A stretch of DNA of 5,039 nt, taken from the NCBI GenBank assembly GCA_028284845.1, contig JANQQY010000198.1, positions 1-5,039 on the forward strand. Direction: 5' to 3'. Positions 1 to 5,039 of this stretch are shown here, piece after piece (within the stretch, counting starts at the first letter, position 1; each line of letters opens with the position of its first letter). Below the pieces are notes generated by a model. It saw only the letters and a program-made list of their open reading frames with translations. It had not been told where the DNA came from and ran no database searches. Source of the stretch: Spirochaetales bacterium (GTDB lineage Bacteria; Spirochaetota; Spirochaetia; DSM-27196; SLST01). A program made the position numbers and the translations under genes.

Positions 1-728
1 AGACCGGTGTCAGGGTCTTCGATCATCCCAGGGTAGAGCGCAATTGCCGCATCAAGGGCTGCCTGCCGTGCTATCTCCACGTCGGCATCACGGGCAGCAT
101 AGAGAGCGTCGATCAAGCTCTGGAACTCGTCGTCGCTGGCCGCGTACGCTTCCGCGGTGTCGCCGATTCGTAAGATTGAGACCTCGCGCATTGTGTCCCC
201 AACTTCGATCGAGTCTACGACCTCCTGGCCCTCCACGATGCGTCCGAAGACGGTGTAGCCGCCATCCAAGAACGGAGTGGCGGCCATCGTGATGTAGAAC
301 TGACTCCCGTTTGTGTCGGGTCCCGAGTTTGCCATCGCAAGAACTCCGGGTCCGTCGTGGAGGAGGTCGGGGTGCCGCTCGTTTGGAAACTGATATCCCG
401 GCCCGCCGGTACCGTCGCCATTCGGGTCGCCGCCCTGAATTACGAATCCCGGCTCAACCCGATGGAAGGTGAGCCCGTCAAAGTAGGGGCGACCCGGGGA
501 GACATCGTTGTCGATCGTACCCTCTGCAAGACCCACGAAGCTCATCACCGCGATCGGTGCCTTCTCCGGCTCAAGCTCGAGAATCATTCGCCCCCTTGTG
601 GTCTCTATCTGGACATAGAGCCCATCTGGAAGGTCCGGTGTTGGTTCGCTGCACGCCGCAACGACGACGATCGCAAGAATGACAAGCCCCAGGAGGCTGC
701 GTCGGGGTCTAGAGAGGTGGTTTCGCAT
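1..728 (-). CDS. Cyclophilin-type peptidyl-prolyl cis-trans isomerase lipoprotein, partial (C-terminus beyond left edge)
   Basis: Predicted to catalyse cis-trans isomerisation of Xaa-Pro bonds in proteins outside the cytoplasmic membrane. The frame is open from an ATG at 728 to the left edge, giving 242 full codons; the two remaining bases (CT) fix residue 243 as Leu. Residues 1-25 form a lipoprotein signal with lipobox VAAC, Cys26 being the predicted lipidated residue. The cyclophilin domain spans about 37-190. FHR (88-90), PGF (93-95), QGGD (98-101), MANSGP (132-137) and GSQF (141-144) match the active site, with Arg90, Phe95 and Gln98 aligning to human CypA Arg55, Phe60 and Gln63. CypA Phe113, Trp121 and His126 align to Tyr145, Phe153 and Tyr158. 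Residues 191-243 are an Ala/Asp/Glu-rich, probably helical linker ending in Pro-Asp-Thr-Gly-Leu, which resembles the entry into an FKBP domain. The start is supported by AGGAG five bases upstream. It is the last visible gene of the minus-strand operon, eight bases after the dehydrogenase stop. The family call is firm; the fusion is inferred. Confidence 0.93.
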   Translation of the reverse strand, partial: MRNHLSRPRRSLLGLVILAIVVVAACSEPTPDLPDGLYVQIETTRGRMILELEPEKAPIAVMSFVGLAEGTIDNDVSPGRPYFDGLTFHRVEPGFVIQGGDPNGDGTGGPGYQFPNERHPDLLHDGPGVLAMANSGPDTNGSQFYITMAATPFLDGGYTVFGRIVEGQEVVDSIEVGDTMREVSILRIGDTAEAYAASDDEFQSLIDALYAARDADVEIARQAALDAAIALYPGMIEDPDTG

Positions 729-733
729 GAGTG

Positions 734-738
734 CTCCT
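734..738 (-). promoter_or_regulatory. Ribosome binding site of the cyclophilin gene, overlapping the upstream stop codon
   Basis: On the minus strand the sequence reads TAGGAG, five bases, then ATG. The AGGAG shares bases with the TAG stop of the dehydrogenase gene, so ribosomes finishing that gene lie on the site that starts this one. This fixes the cyclophilin start at 728 and suggests translational coupling. Confidence 0.75.
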
Positions 739-1906
739 ATGCCGGTCGAAGGGTTCTCGCGAAGATGACCCCTTCGATAGCTCGAAGTCGGTCAACTGCG
801 GATTCCGGGATCTCGCCGGCGACGTCAATGATGTTGTATGCGAGGTCGCCACGGTGGCGATTCAGCAGGTCGAGAATGTTGATTGAGTGATTTGCAAGGA
901 TGGTGGTTATCTGGCCGACCATGTTGGGAATGTTGCGATTGCCTACCAGTAACCGTTCGTGCTTGAGACTTCCCAGTGTGCACTCCGGGAAGTTGACCGA
1001 GTTGGTAATGGTCCCGTCGGTCAGAAAATCCCTGACTTGCCGTGCCGCCATGACGGCGCAGTTCTCTTCCGCTTCGGCGGTAGATGCTCCAAGATGCGGA
1101 ATGGGGATCACGCTCGGGTGCCCGGCTACCTCATTCGAGGGGAAGTCCGTTACGTAGCGTGAAACGGTTCCAGCGGTGAGCACCTCAAGCAATGCGACTT
1201 CATCAACCAGCCCGCCTCGAGCGAAGTTGAGGATGCTCGCCCCGTGTTTGAGTGACGCTATCTGCTCGGTCGAGATCATATTCCTCGTACTCTCATTGAG
1301 AGGCACGTGAAGTGTTACGTAGTCTGAGTTCGCCAGGAGATGTTCCAAGGACTGTGCCCGTTCGACGCTGCGCGAGAGGCCCCACGCAGACTCAACCGAG
1401 ATAAAAGGATCCAGGCCAAGGACGCGCATACCCATAGCGGCTGCGGCATTGGCTACAATCACCCCGATCGCCCCAAGACCAACGACGCCCAGTGCCTTTC
1501 CCATTATCTCGGTTCCGGCAAATCGGCGCTTCTCTTTCTCGACGAGCTTTGCGAGATCCGGGTCACCTGCACTTGCTCGGGCCCATGAGACGCCTCCCTG
1601 GATGTCACGCGCTGAGAGAAGCAAGCCTGCGACAACGAGTTCCTTGACGCTGTTGGCGTTTGCCCCAGGGGTATTGAAGACCACGATTCCCCGGTCACCG
1701 CATTCTTCGACGGGGATATTGTTGTAGCCGGCTCCCGCCCGCGCGATTGCGATCAGGCTGTCAGGCAGTTCCTGATCGTGAAGATTCGCGCTTCGCACCA
1801 GAATCGCATCCGGCTTGTCTGAGGAATCGTCAATGCGAAATGTCTCTGCGGGCAGCTCATCCAGCCCACGCTGCGCGATGGCATTCAGAGTCTTGATGGT
1901 GAACAT
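737..1906 (-). CDS. serA: D-3-phosphoglycerate dehydrogenase, short form with C-terminal ACT domain
   Basis: Predicted cytosolic NAD-dependent enzyme oxidising 3-phospho-D-glycerate to 3-phosphohydroxypyruvate, the first step of the phosphoserine route to serine. The product is 389 residues, close to E. coli SerA and shorter than long forms with an extra intervening domain. The Rossmann motif GLGAIG is at 143-148, with Asp166 at the end of the next strand, where NAD enzymes carry an acidic residue. Catalytic residues are Arg230 (in NFARGG), Glu259 (29 residues later, as in E. coli) and His271 (in HLGAST). Residues about 316-389 form an ACT domain, the usual serine-feedback module; its expected His-x-Asn reads Asn-x-Asn (323-325). 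The ATG at 1906 was chosen because AAGGGG lies four bases upstream and homology begins there; an upstream in-frame ATG at 2002 would overlap the transporter gene. It lies 34 bases after the transporter and 8 before the cyclophilin gene. No serC or serB is visible. Related 2-hydroxyacid dehydrogenases are the main alternative, but the ACT domain favours SerA. Confidence 0.9.
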   Translation of the reverse strand: MFTIKTLNAIAQRGLDELPAETFRIDDSSDKPDAILVRSANLHDQELPDSLIAIARAGAGYNNIPVEECGDRGIVVFNTPGANANSVKELVVAGLLLSARDIQGGVSWARASAGDPDLAKLVEKEKRRFAGTEIMGKALGVVGLGAIGVIVANAAAAMGMRVLGLDPFISVESAWGLSRSVERAQSLEHLLANSDYVTLHVPLNESTRNMISTEQIASLKHGASILNFARGGLVDEVALLEVLTAGTVSRYVTDFPSNEVAGHPSVIPIPHLGASTAEAEENCAVMAARQVRDFLTDGTITNSVNFPECTLGSLKHERLLVGNRNIPNMVGQITTILANHSINILDLLNRHRGDLAYNIIDVAGEIPESAVDRLRAIEGVIFARTLRPA

Positions 1907-1910
1907 GTGA

Positions 1911-1916
1911 CCCCTT
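1911..1916 (-). promoter_or_regulatory. Ribosome binding site deciding the serA start
   Basis: AAGGGG stands four bases before the ATG at 1906 on the minus strand, inside the 34-base gap after the transporter stop. The longer in-frame start at 2002 would add 32 residues with no homology, so this site supports the shorter protein. Confidence 0.65.
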
Positions 1917-1940
1917 TTCGCGTGAAGAATACCCCGATGG

Positions 1941-3170
1941 TCAGTCGGTAGCAATCTGCGTCCGTCGTCCAATATCGAGCGTTTCCGGTCCAAGAAAGAC
2001 AACTACCAGGCCAATCACACCAATTACTCCGGTCGCGAACACTGCCGATACCAGACCCCCGGCGCCGGCAACCGCCCCAACGATCGCCGGCCCTGCTGAG
2101 GCGCCAAGATCCCCAAAGAGCCGCCATAATCCGATGAACTCGCTCACCGCGCCATCCGGCGCCAGGTCTGTCCCGATCGTCATATTGATTCCGGCACCAA
2201 AACCATTGCCCATTCCAATGACAAGACTCGCCGCGAAGAACCCCGCCAACGCGGATGTGAAACCGAGTGCGAGCAGCCCCAGGGCGAATATTCCAATGCA
2301 GAGCGCCGCTGCAGTCTTTCGTCCCGCCCGATCCATGATGATGCCTGAAGGAACAAACAAGATGAGTTCGAGCGCCGCACCGGTGCTCATAACGGTTCCA
2401 ATCAGCGTCGCGCTGAGCCCCATCCCCTCACCCCAGAGGGGGAGGAGGACCGACCGAGAGGCGCGAAGGATCTGGAGAACAAGGATGGCGCATCCAACCA
2501 TCGCGAGCGCGCGCCATCGGCCACGAAGACCCTCACGGACTGCACGGATCTGTTCAGAGACCTTGGCGCTTGCTTGCGGTTCTGCCTGAGGGTTGTTCGG
2601 TTCATGTGCGCCACGGGAGAGCGCAACCACGAGGAAGGCCAGAAAGAAGCATGCAGCTTGGAGCAAGATAGCGAACCGCACGCCAAGCCGATCCGCGAGG
2701 AAGCCTCCTGCGATTGGACCAATCACCGCGCCGAGTCGGACTGTACCACCCACGAGCGAGAGCGCCCGTCCACGACGTGTGGCGGGAACGCGGAGCCGTA
2801 CGTAGGTCATCATGCCGGTGACAAAGACCGTCGTCGACGCTCCGTTCATGAGAACGAGCGCTCCAATGGCGGAGACATTGTCGACGATTGCCACCCCGAC
2901 CGAGCTGGCAGCCGAAAGCAGGAGTACGACTTGGAGGACGCTTCTGACCGGGAATCGACCAAGAATGATGCCACTCGGCAGATCGCTGATGACGTTCCCA
3001 ACACCCCTGAGCGAGATCACGACACCTATCAGCGCCACACTTGCTCCGAGCGCCCCTAGGTATTGGGGGAATGCAGCGCTGGGAGCCGCCATTCCGATCG
3101 AGGCGAGCGTCATTGGCACGTAGACCGGGATGATCAGGCGCTTGAGATGAGTACCGAGTCGTTCGGCCAT
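1941..3170 (-). CDS. Major facilitator superfamily (MFS) transporter, substrate unknown
   Basis: Predicted inner-membrane secondary transporter, probably a proton-coupled exporter. The product is 409 residues, the usual size for a 12-helix MFS protein. Hydrophobic segments fill about 12-182 and 220-395, separated by a hydrophilic, charged central loop at about 186-219, the expected 6+6 layout. The loop between helices 2 and 3 carries an MFS motif A-like stretch (Asp63, Gly67, Gly71-Arg72, Arg76), repeated in the second half as SGIIMDRAGRK (275-285). RRGRALSLVGG (132-142) and GPIAGG (151-156) match helix 4-5 signatures of drug-efflux-like MFS proteins, and RLFGDLG (350-356) is the matching segment in the second half. 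The ATG at 3170 was chosen because the protein begins there in the manner of the family; extending further would run into the divergent gene. There is no good ribosome binding site, but a TACAAT box lies six bases upstream. It is the first gene of the minus-strand operon. Substrate is not readable from sequence; adjacency to serA makes an amino acid or metabolite possible but unproven. Confidence 0.88.
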   Translation of the reverse strand: MAERLGTHLKRLIIPVYVPMTLASIGMAAPSAAFPQYLGALGASVALIGVVISLRGVGNVISDLPSGIILGRFPVRSVLQVVLLLSAASSVGVAIVDNVSAIGALVLMNGASTTVFVTGMMTYVRLRVPATRRGRALSLVGGTVRLGAVIGPIAGGFLADRLGVRFAILLQAACFFLAFLVVALSRGAHEPNNPQAEPQASAKVSEQIRAVREGLRGRWRALAMVGCAILVLQILRASRSVLLPLWGEGMGLSATLIGTVMSTGAALELILFVPSGIIMDRAGRKTAAALCIGIFALGLLALGFTSALAGFFAASLVIGMGNGFGAGINMTIGTDLAPDGAVSEFIGLWRLFGDLGASAGPAIVGAVAGAGGLVSAVFATGVIGVIGLVVVFLGPETLDIGRRTQIATD

Positions 3171-3176
3171 TCTCGG

Positions 3177-3205
3177 ATTGTACCTTCGCGCAGAACCAAC
3201 ACAAA
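3177..3205 (-). promoter_or_regulatory. Predicted promoter of the MFS-serA-cyclophilin operon, possibly giving a leaderless mRNA
   Basis: On the minus strand TACAAT (3182-3177) matches the sigma-70 -10 box at five of six positions. TTTGTG at 3205-3200 is a weak -35 candidate with a 17-base spacer; TTGTGT one base nearer is an alternative with 16. Transcription would begin about seven bases after the -10 box, which is the A of the ATG at 3170. No Shine-Dalgarno sequence sits at normal spacing, which fits a leaderless start. Confidence 0.45.
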
Positions 3206-3232
3206 GCGAGCGCACGACAGTACCATATGAGC

Positions 3233-3238
3233 GGAGGG
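3233..3238 (+). promoter_or_regulatory. Ribosome binding site deciding the first SH3 gene start
   Basis: GGAGGG lies three bases before the ATG at 3242. An in-frame ATG at 3227 precedes this site, has no ribosome binding site of its own, and would place five extra residues before the signal peptide, so 3242 is preferred. Confidence 0.75.
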
Positions 3239-3241
3239 TGT

Positions 3242-3724
3242 ATGCGCAAGTACATCGTGCTGCTGTTGATAGTCGTGATCGCCGGGTCGAGTTTTGCGAT
3301 CTCCGAAGGCGATACGCTGGCCATTTCCGTTCGCGCAGCGGGTTTGAGGGCCGCTGCAGGCTTTCTCGCTCCCATCCAGAGCGAACTCGCATATGGAACC
3401 TCAGTGCTCGTTCGGACCGTTCGTGGGGACTGGGTGGAGATCGAATCAGATGATCTGCGGAGCCGCGGCTGGGTCCATACCTCGTCAGTTCTTGCGCCTG
3501 ACGACCTCAACCTGACCGGCGGCCGCACTGACGGATCGGTTACCGCCTCTGAGGTCGCGCTCGCGGGCCGTGGGTTCAGCGAACGCGTGGAAACCGAGTT
3601 TCGCGAGCAACAGGAGCTCGATTACTCGCACGTCGACGCGATGGAGCGTCTTCTTCTTCCCTACGACGAACTTGGCCGCTTCCTGAATGACATCGACGCC
3701 AGAATTGCCGGAGGGGAGGAGTGA
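3242..3724 (+). CDS. Secreted SH3b-domain protein with conserved charged tail (first paralogue)
   Basis: Predicted exported 160-residue protein of unknown specific function. Residues 1-19 are a Sec signal: basic Arg2-Lys3, a hydrophobic core, and likely cleavage after SFA. Residues about 24-84 form one bacterial SH3 domain, seen in VRAAGLRAAAG (30-40, the usual 'V-x-x-L-N-V-R-x-x-P' region), Gly52, the GDWVEI strand (62-67) and GWVH (76-79). Such domains usually bind peptidoglycan stem peptides or proteins. After a Gly/Thr-rich linker, residues 101-160 form a charged, probably helical tail with EVALAGRGF (104-112), LDYSHVDAME (126-135) and a Leu/Tyr-rich end. I recall similar tails in other SH3 proteins near M48 proteases but cannot verify this. 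It starts the plus-strand block; its TGA overlaps the protease GTG by four bases, so the two are probably translationally coupled. A second SH3 gene related to it follows the protease. The SH3 call is good; the role is open. Confidence 0.82.
   Translation: MRKYIVLLLIVVIAGSSFAISEGDTLAISVRAAGLRAAAGFLAPIQSELAYGTSVLVRTVRGDWVEIESDDLRSRGWVHTSSVLAPDDLNLTGGRTDGSVTASEVALAGRGFSERVETEFREQQELDYSHVDAMERLLLPYDELGRFLNDIDARIAGGEE
3710..3719 (+). promoter_or_regulatory. Tandem GGAGG ribosome binding site for the M48 protease GTG start
   Basis: Two abutting GGAGG copies lie inside the end of the first SH3 gene. The first (3710-3714) is six bases from the GTG at 3721, an ideal distance; the second (3715-3719) is one base away and too close to act as the main site. 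This strong site supports the GTG start, which overlaps the TGA stop of the SH3 gene as GTGA. Confidence 0.8.
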
Positions 3725-4692
3725 CGCGCACCAAAACCCCAGGCTCAAGTGGCACCGCGGTGTGCCTTCTTGTCCTTGCCGCGACGCTCCTTCTGAGTGG
3801 CTGCGCGGCGTTGGCGGGCATCGTAGACGCCGGCGCTAACCTCGGCATCGTTGACAGCGGGACGGTTGAGGCATTCAACAACGCGTCGAGCGGCCTTCGC
3901 TCCTTTGCGGATTCTGTGGACGCGGCGCGAAGCCCCTTCACACCTGAGCAGGAGTACTACATCGGTCGCTCGGTCGCCGCGCAGATCCTGAGAGACTACA
4001 TCCCCTACGGAAATCCGTTTGTAAACATCTACGTCAATCGAGTAGGTCAATCGCTTGCCCTTGTGTCGGCGCGACCGGTTCTCTATCACGGCTACACCTT
4101 TCTTGTTCTTGATACGGACGAGATCAATGCATTTGCTACCCCAGGCGGGCATATCTTTATCACTCGCGGGATGATCGAGCTCACGGAAACGGAAGGCGAG
4201 CTTGCCGCTGTTCTCGCGCACGAGATAGCACATGTCGTTGAACGACACGGACTGGGCAGCATCAGGACCGCCAGGGTGCTCGGCGCCGTGCAGGACGGAG
4301 TCTTTCAGGTCGTAGATGCGGCCACACCTGAAGAGGTCGAAGAGGTCACCTCCCTCTTCACGGACACTACCGGTGATATGGTCGATTCACTCGTTACCCG
4401 GGGATACTCCGGCGCCACGGAGCGAGAGGCCGACGGAATCGCCGTGGGTCTCCTGCTGGCCGTTGGGTACGATCCCTATTCGATCATTCGAGTTCTCGAG
4501 CGCATGGACGAAGTGCAGCGTGCCGAGTACGAGGGTTCCCGACAACCTCGGGGCTTCTCGAAGACTCACCCGCGCCCTTCATCCCGGATCGCTGATCTTG
4601 AGAGGACAGAGCTCGCCAGCGTGACACCAGGGGCGCGCATCGACCAGAACGCGGCACAACGGAGATTCGACTCCGCTCTCGGAAATCTCTAA
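3721..4692 (+). CDS. M48-family zinc metalloprotease lipoprotein (BepA/LoiP-like, no TPR domain)
   Basis: Predicted zinc-dependent endopeptidase tethered to a membrane facing the periplasm, likely acting in quality control of envelope proteins. The product is 323 residues from a GTG start. Residues 1-27 are a lipoprotein signal with lipobox LSGC, Cys28 being lipidated. Residues about 71-95 hold the FTPEQEYYIGRSVA segment found at the front of BepA-like M48 proteins. NAFATPGGHIFITRG (136-150) is the family-typical strand before the active site. HEIAH (167-171) gives two zinc ligands (His167, His171) and catalytic Glu168. EREAD (234-238) provides the third ligand, probably Glu236. THPRPSSRIADL (282-293) contains the conserved His-Pro corresponding to the regulatory His246 of E. 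coli BepA. The protein ends soon after, so the C-terminal TPR repeats of BepA are absent; the layout is closer to LoiP/YcaL. It overlaps the upstream SH3 gene by four bases, and a second SH3 gene follows after 32 bases. All zinc-site residues are present, so it should be active. Confidence 0.94.
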   Translation: MTRTKTPGSSGTAVCLLVLAATLLLSGCAALAGIVDAGANLGIVDSGTVEAFNNASSGLRSFADSVDAARSPFTPEQEYYIGRSVAAQILRDYIPYGNPFVNIYVNRVGQSLALVSARPVLYHGYTFLVLDTDEINAFATPGGHIFITRGMIELTETEGELAAVLAHEIAHVVERHGLGSIRTARVLGAVQDGVFQVVDAATPEEVEEVTSLFTDTTGDMVDSLVTRGYSGATEREADGIAVGLLLAVGYDPYSIIRVLERMDEVQRAEYEGSRQPRGFSKTHPRPSSRIADLERTELASVTPGARIDQNAAQRRFDSALGNL

Positions 4693-4702
4693 GCAACTCA
4701 GC

Positions 4703-4720
4703 TATACTCACTGCGGGGGG
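4703..4720 (+). promoter_or_regulatory. Start signals of the second SH3 gene: possible -10 box and G-run ribosome binding site
   Basis: The 32-base gap after the protease stop holds TATACT (4703-4708), five of six matches to a sigma-70 -10 box, and GGGGGG (4715-4720) four bases before the ATG at 4725. No good -35 is seen 16-18 bases upstream, so an internal promoter is only possible. The G-run is an imperfect ribosome binding site, weaker than those of the two upstream genes. Confidence 0.35.
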
Positions 4721-4724
4721 CTCT

Positions 4725-5039
4725 ATGCGACGCACTGTGATCGCCGGTGCTCTCCTGTTGCTGGTTGCGCTCTTGGTAGTGGCGCTGGACGCAGGGGACA
4801 TCCTTTTTGTTCAGGTCCGAGATGCCGAGCTTCGGTCGAGTCCGGGGTTCCTCAGCACCATCGTTTCCACCCTTGAATTCGGAGATGAGGTCTCGTACGA
4901 GGAGTCTCGTTCCGGTTTTATCCAAGTAACTCTGGTTGATGGGCAAACCACCGGGTGGATTCACGAGAATGCCATTGCGGAGAACCGAACGACCGACCTT
5001 CAACTTCAGGGCGAATCGGCTACCCGGACGATCACCTCA
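4725..5039 (+). CDS. Secreted SH3b-domain protein, partial (second paralogue; C-terminus beyond right edge)
   Basis: The visible 105 codons are open to the right edge with no stop. Residues 1-23 are a Sec signal with Arg2-Arg3 and a long Leu/Val/Ala core; cleavage probably follows LDA. Residues about 25-85 form an SH3b domain related to that of the gene at 3242. Aligned without gaps through most of the domain, both share Gly-Asp at its front, VR-x-A-x-LR, GFL-x-x-I-x-S-x-L, a Gly two residues later, and GW-x-H near the end. After the domain comes a Thr/Asp/Gln-rich linker (86-100) like the linker of its paralogue, and the window ends where the paralogue's EVALAGRGF tail begins. It lies 32 bases after the protease stop on the same strand, so it is probably co-transcribed, with its own weak ribosome binding site. 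It is likely a duplicated partner of the first SH3 protein, diverged well beyond a recent copy. Exact function is unknown. Confidence 0.8.
   Translation, partial: MRRTVIAGALLLLVALLVVALDAGDILFVQVRDAELRSSPGFLSTIVSTLEFGDEVSYEESRSGFIQVTLVDGQTTGWIHENAIAENRTTDLQLQGESATRTITS

Larger units (their letters stand above)
3171..3241. other. Divergent intergenic region with promoters for both blocks
   Basis: These 71 bases separate the transporter start from the first SH3 gene and must hold the control signals of both blocks if each is transcribed from here. The minus-strand -10 box is clear. Toward the plus strand the best candidate is TACCAT at 3221-3226, with no convincing -35, so that promoter is weakly supported. 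I saw no clear inverted repeat that would mark an operator. Confidence 0.5.

Noticed and set aside
357..890. 177-codon open frame on the plus strand
   Set aside because: It is antisense to the cyclophilin gene and the end of serA, both supported by strong catalytic motifs; it has no recognisable domain.
1907..2002. Longer serA start at an in-frame ATG at 2002, giving 421 residues
   Set aside because: The extra 32 residues overlap the end of the transporter gene, look unlike any SerA N-terminus, and a ribosome binding site sits before the ATG at 1906.
2574..3059. 161-codon plus-strand frame within the transporter
   Set aside because: It is antisense to transmembrane segments of the MFS gene, very charged, and has no start signals of note.
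3227..3241. ATG at 3227 as start of the first SH3 gene
   Set aside because: It has no ribosome binding site of its own and precedes the GGAGGG that serves the ATG at 3242, after which a normal signal peptide begins.
3171..3392. N-terminal extension of the transporter to 483 residues
   Set aside because: The extra 74 residues are Arg/Ser-rich, not membrane-like, and would run antisense through the start of the divergent SH3 gene; they are a chance open frame in GC-rich DNA.
2602..3528. 308-codon open frame on the minus strand
   Set aside because: It overlaps the transporter in another frame and the SH3 gene in antisense; its translation is Arg/Ser/Pro-rich with no domain, typical of a shadow frame.
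3745..4248. 167-codon minus-strand frame within the protease
   Set aside because: It is antisense to the lipobox and zinc-site regions of the M48 gene and shows no domain of its own.
4690..4724. Rho-independent terminator between the protease and the second SH3 gene
   Set aside because: The 32-base gap has no stable stem followed by a T-run; the G-run fits a ribosome binding site better.
4698..5003. 101-codon minus-strand frame at the right end
   Set aside because: It is antisense to the second SH3 gene, which has a signal peptide and a clear paralogue; the antisense frame has neither.

Overview
This is a compact, GC-rich bacterial window. There are five protein genes in two divergent blocks and no gene-free stretch longer than about 75 bases. 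I found no RNA gene, mobile element or CRISPR array. The organism is best described as a Gram-negative-type (diderm) bacterium, because two of the five products are predicted lipoproteins and two more carry Sec signals. The build of the cyclophilin lipoprotein, and the small SH3 protein next to an M48 protease, remind me most of free-living Spirochaetota. That placement is inference, and another diderm lineage cannot be excluded.

Minus-strand block (3170 down to the left edge): a 12-helix MFS transporter, then a short-type D-3-phosphoglycerate dehydrogenase with a C-terminal ACT domain (first step of serine synthesis), then a cyclophilin-type peptidyl-prolyl isomerase lipoprotein that runs off the left edge. 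The gaps are 34 and 8 bases and all three genes read the same way, so they are probably one operon. The first gene appears to have its -10 box six bases before its ATG, which would give a leaderless transcript.

Plus-strand block (3242 to the right edge): a secreted SH3b-domain protein, an M48 zinc metalloprotease lipoprotein overlapping it by four bases (GTGA), and a second secreted SH3b-domain protein cut by the right edge. The two SH3 proteins are clear paralogues, sharing spacing and many positions, so the protease is bracketed by two related envelope proteins. This SH3-M48-SH3 cassette is the most unusual feature of the window. It suggests a cell-envelope quality-control or remodelling module in which the SH3 proteins are partners or adaptors of the protease.

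Two predictions can be tested by extending the window. The cyclophilin should continue into an FKBP-type domain to the left, and the right-hand SH3 protein should continue into the same charged tail motif seen in its paralogue.
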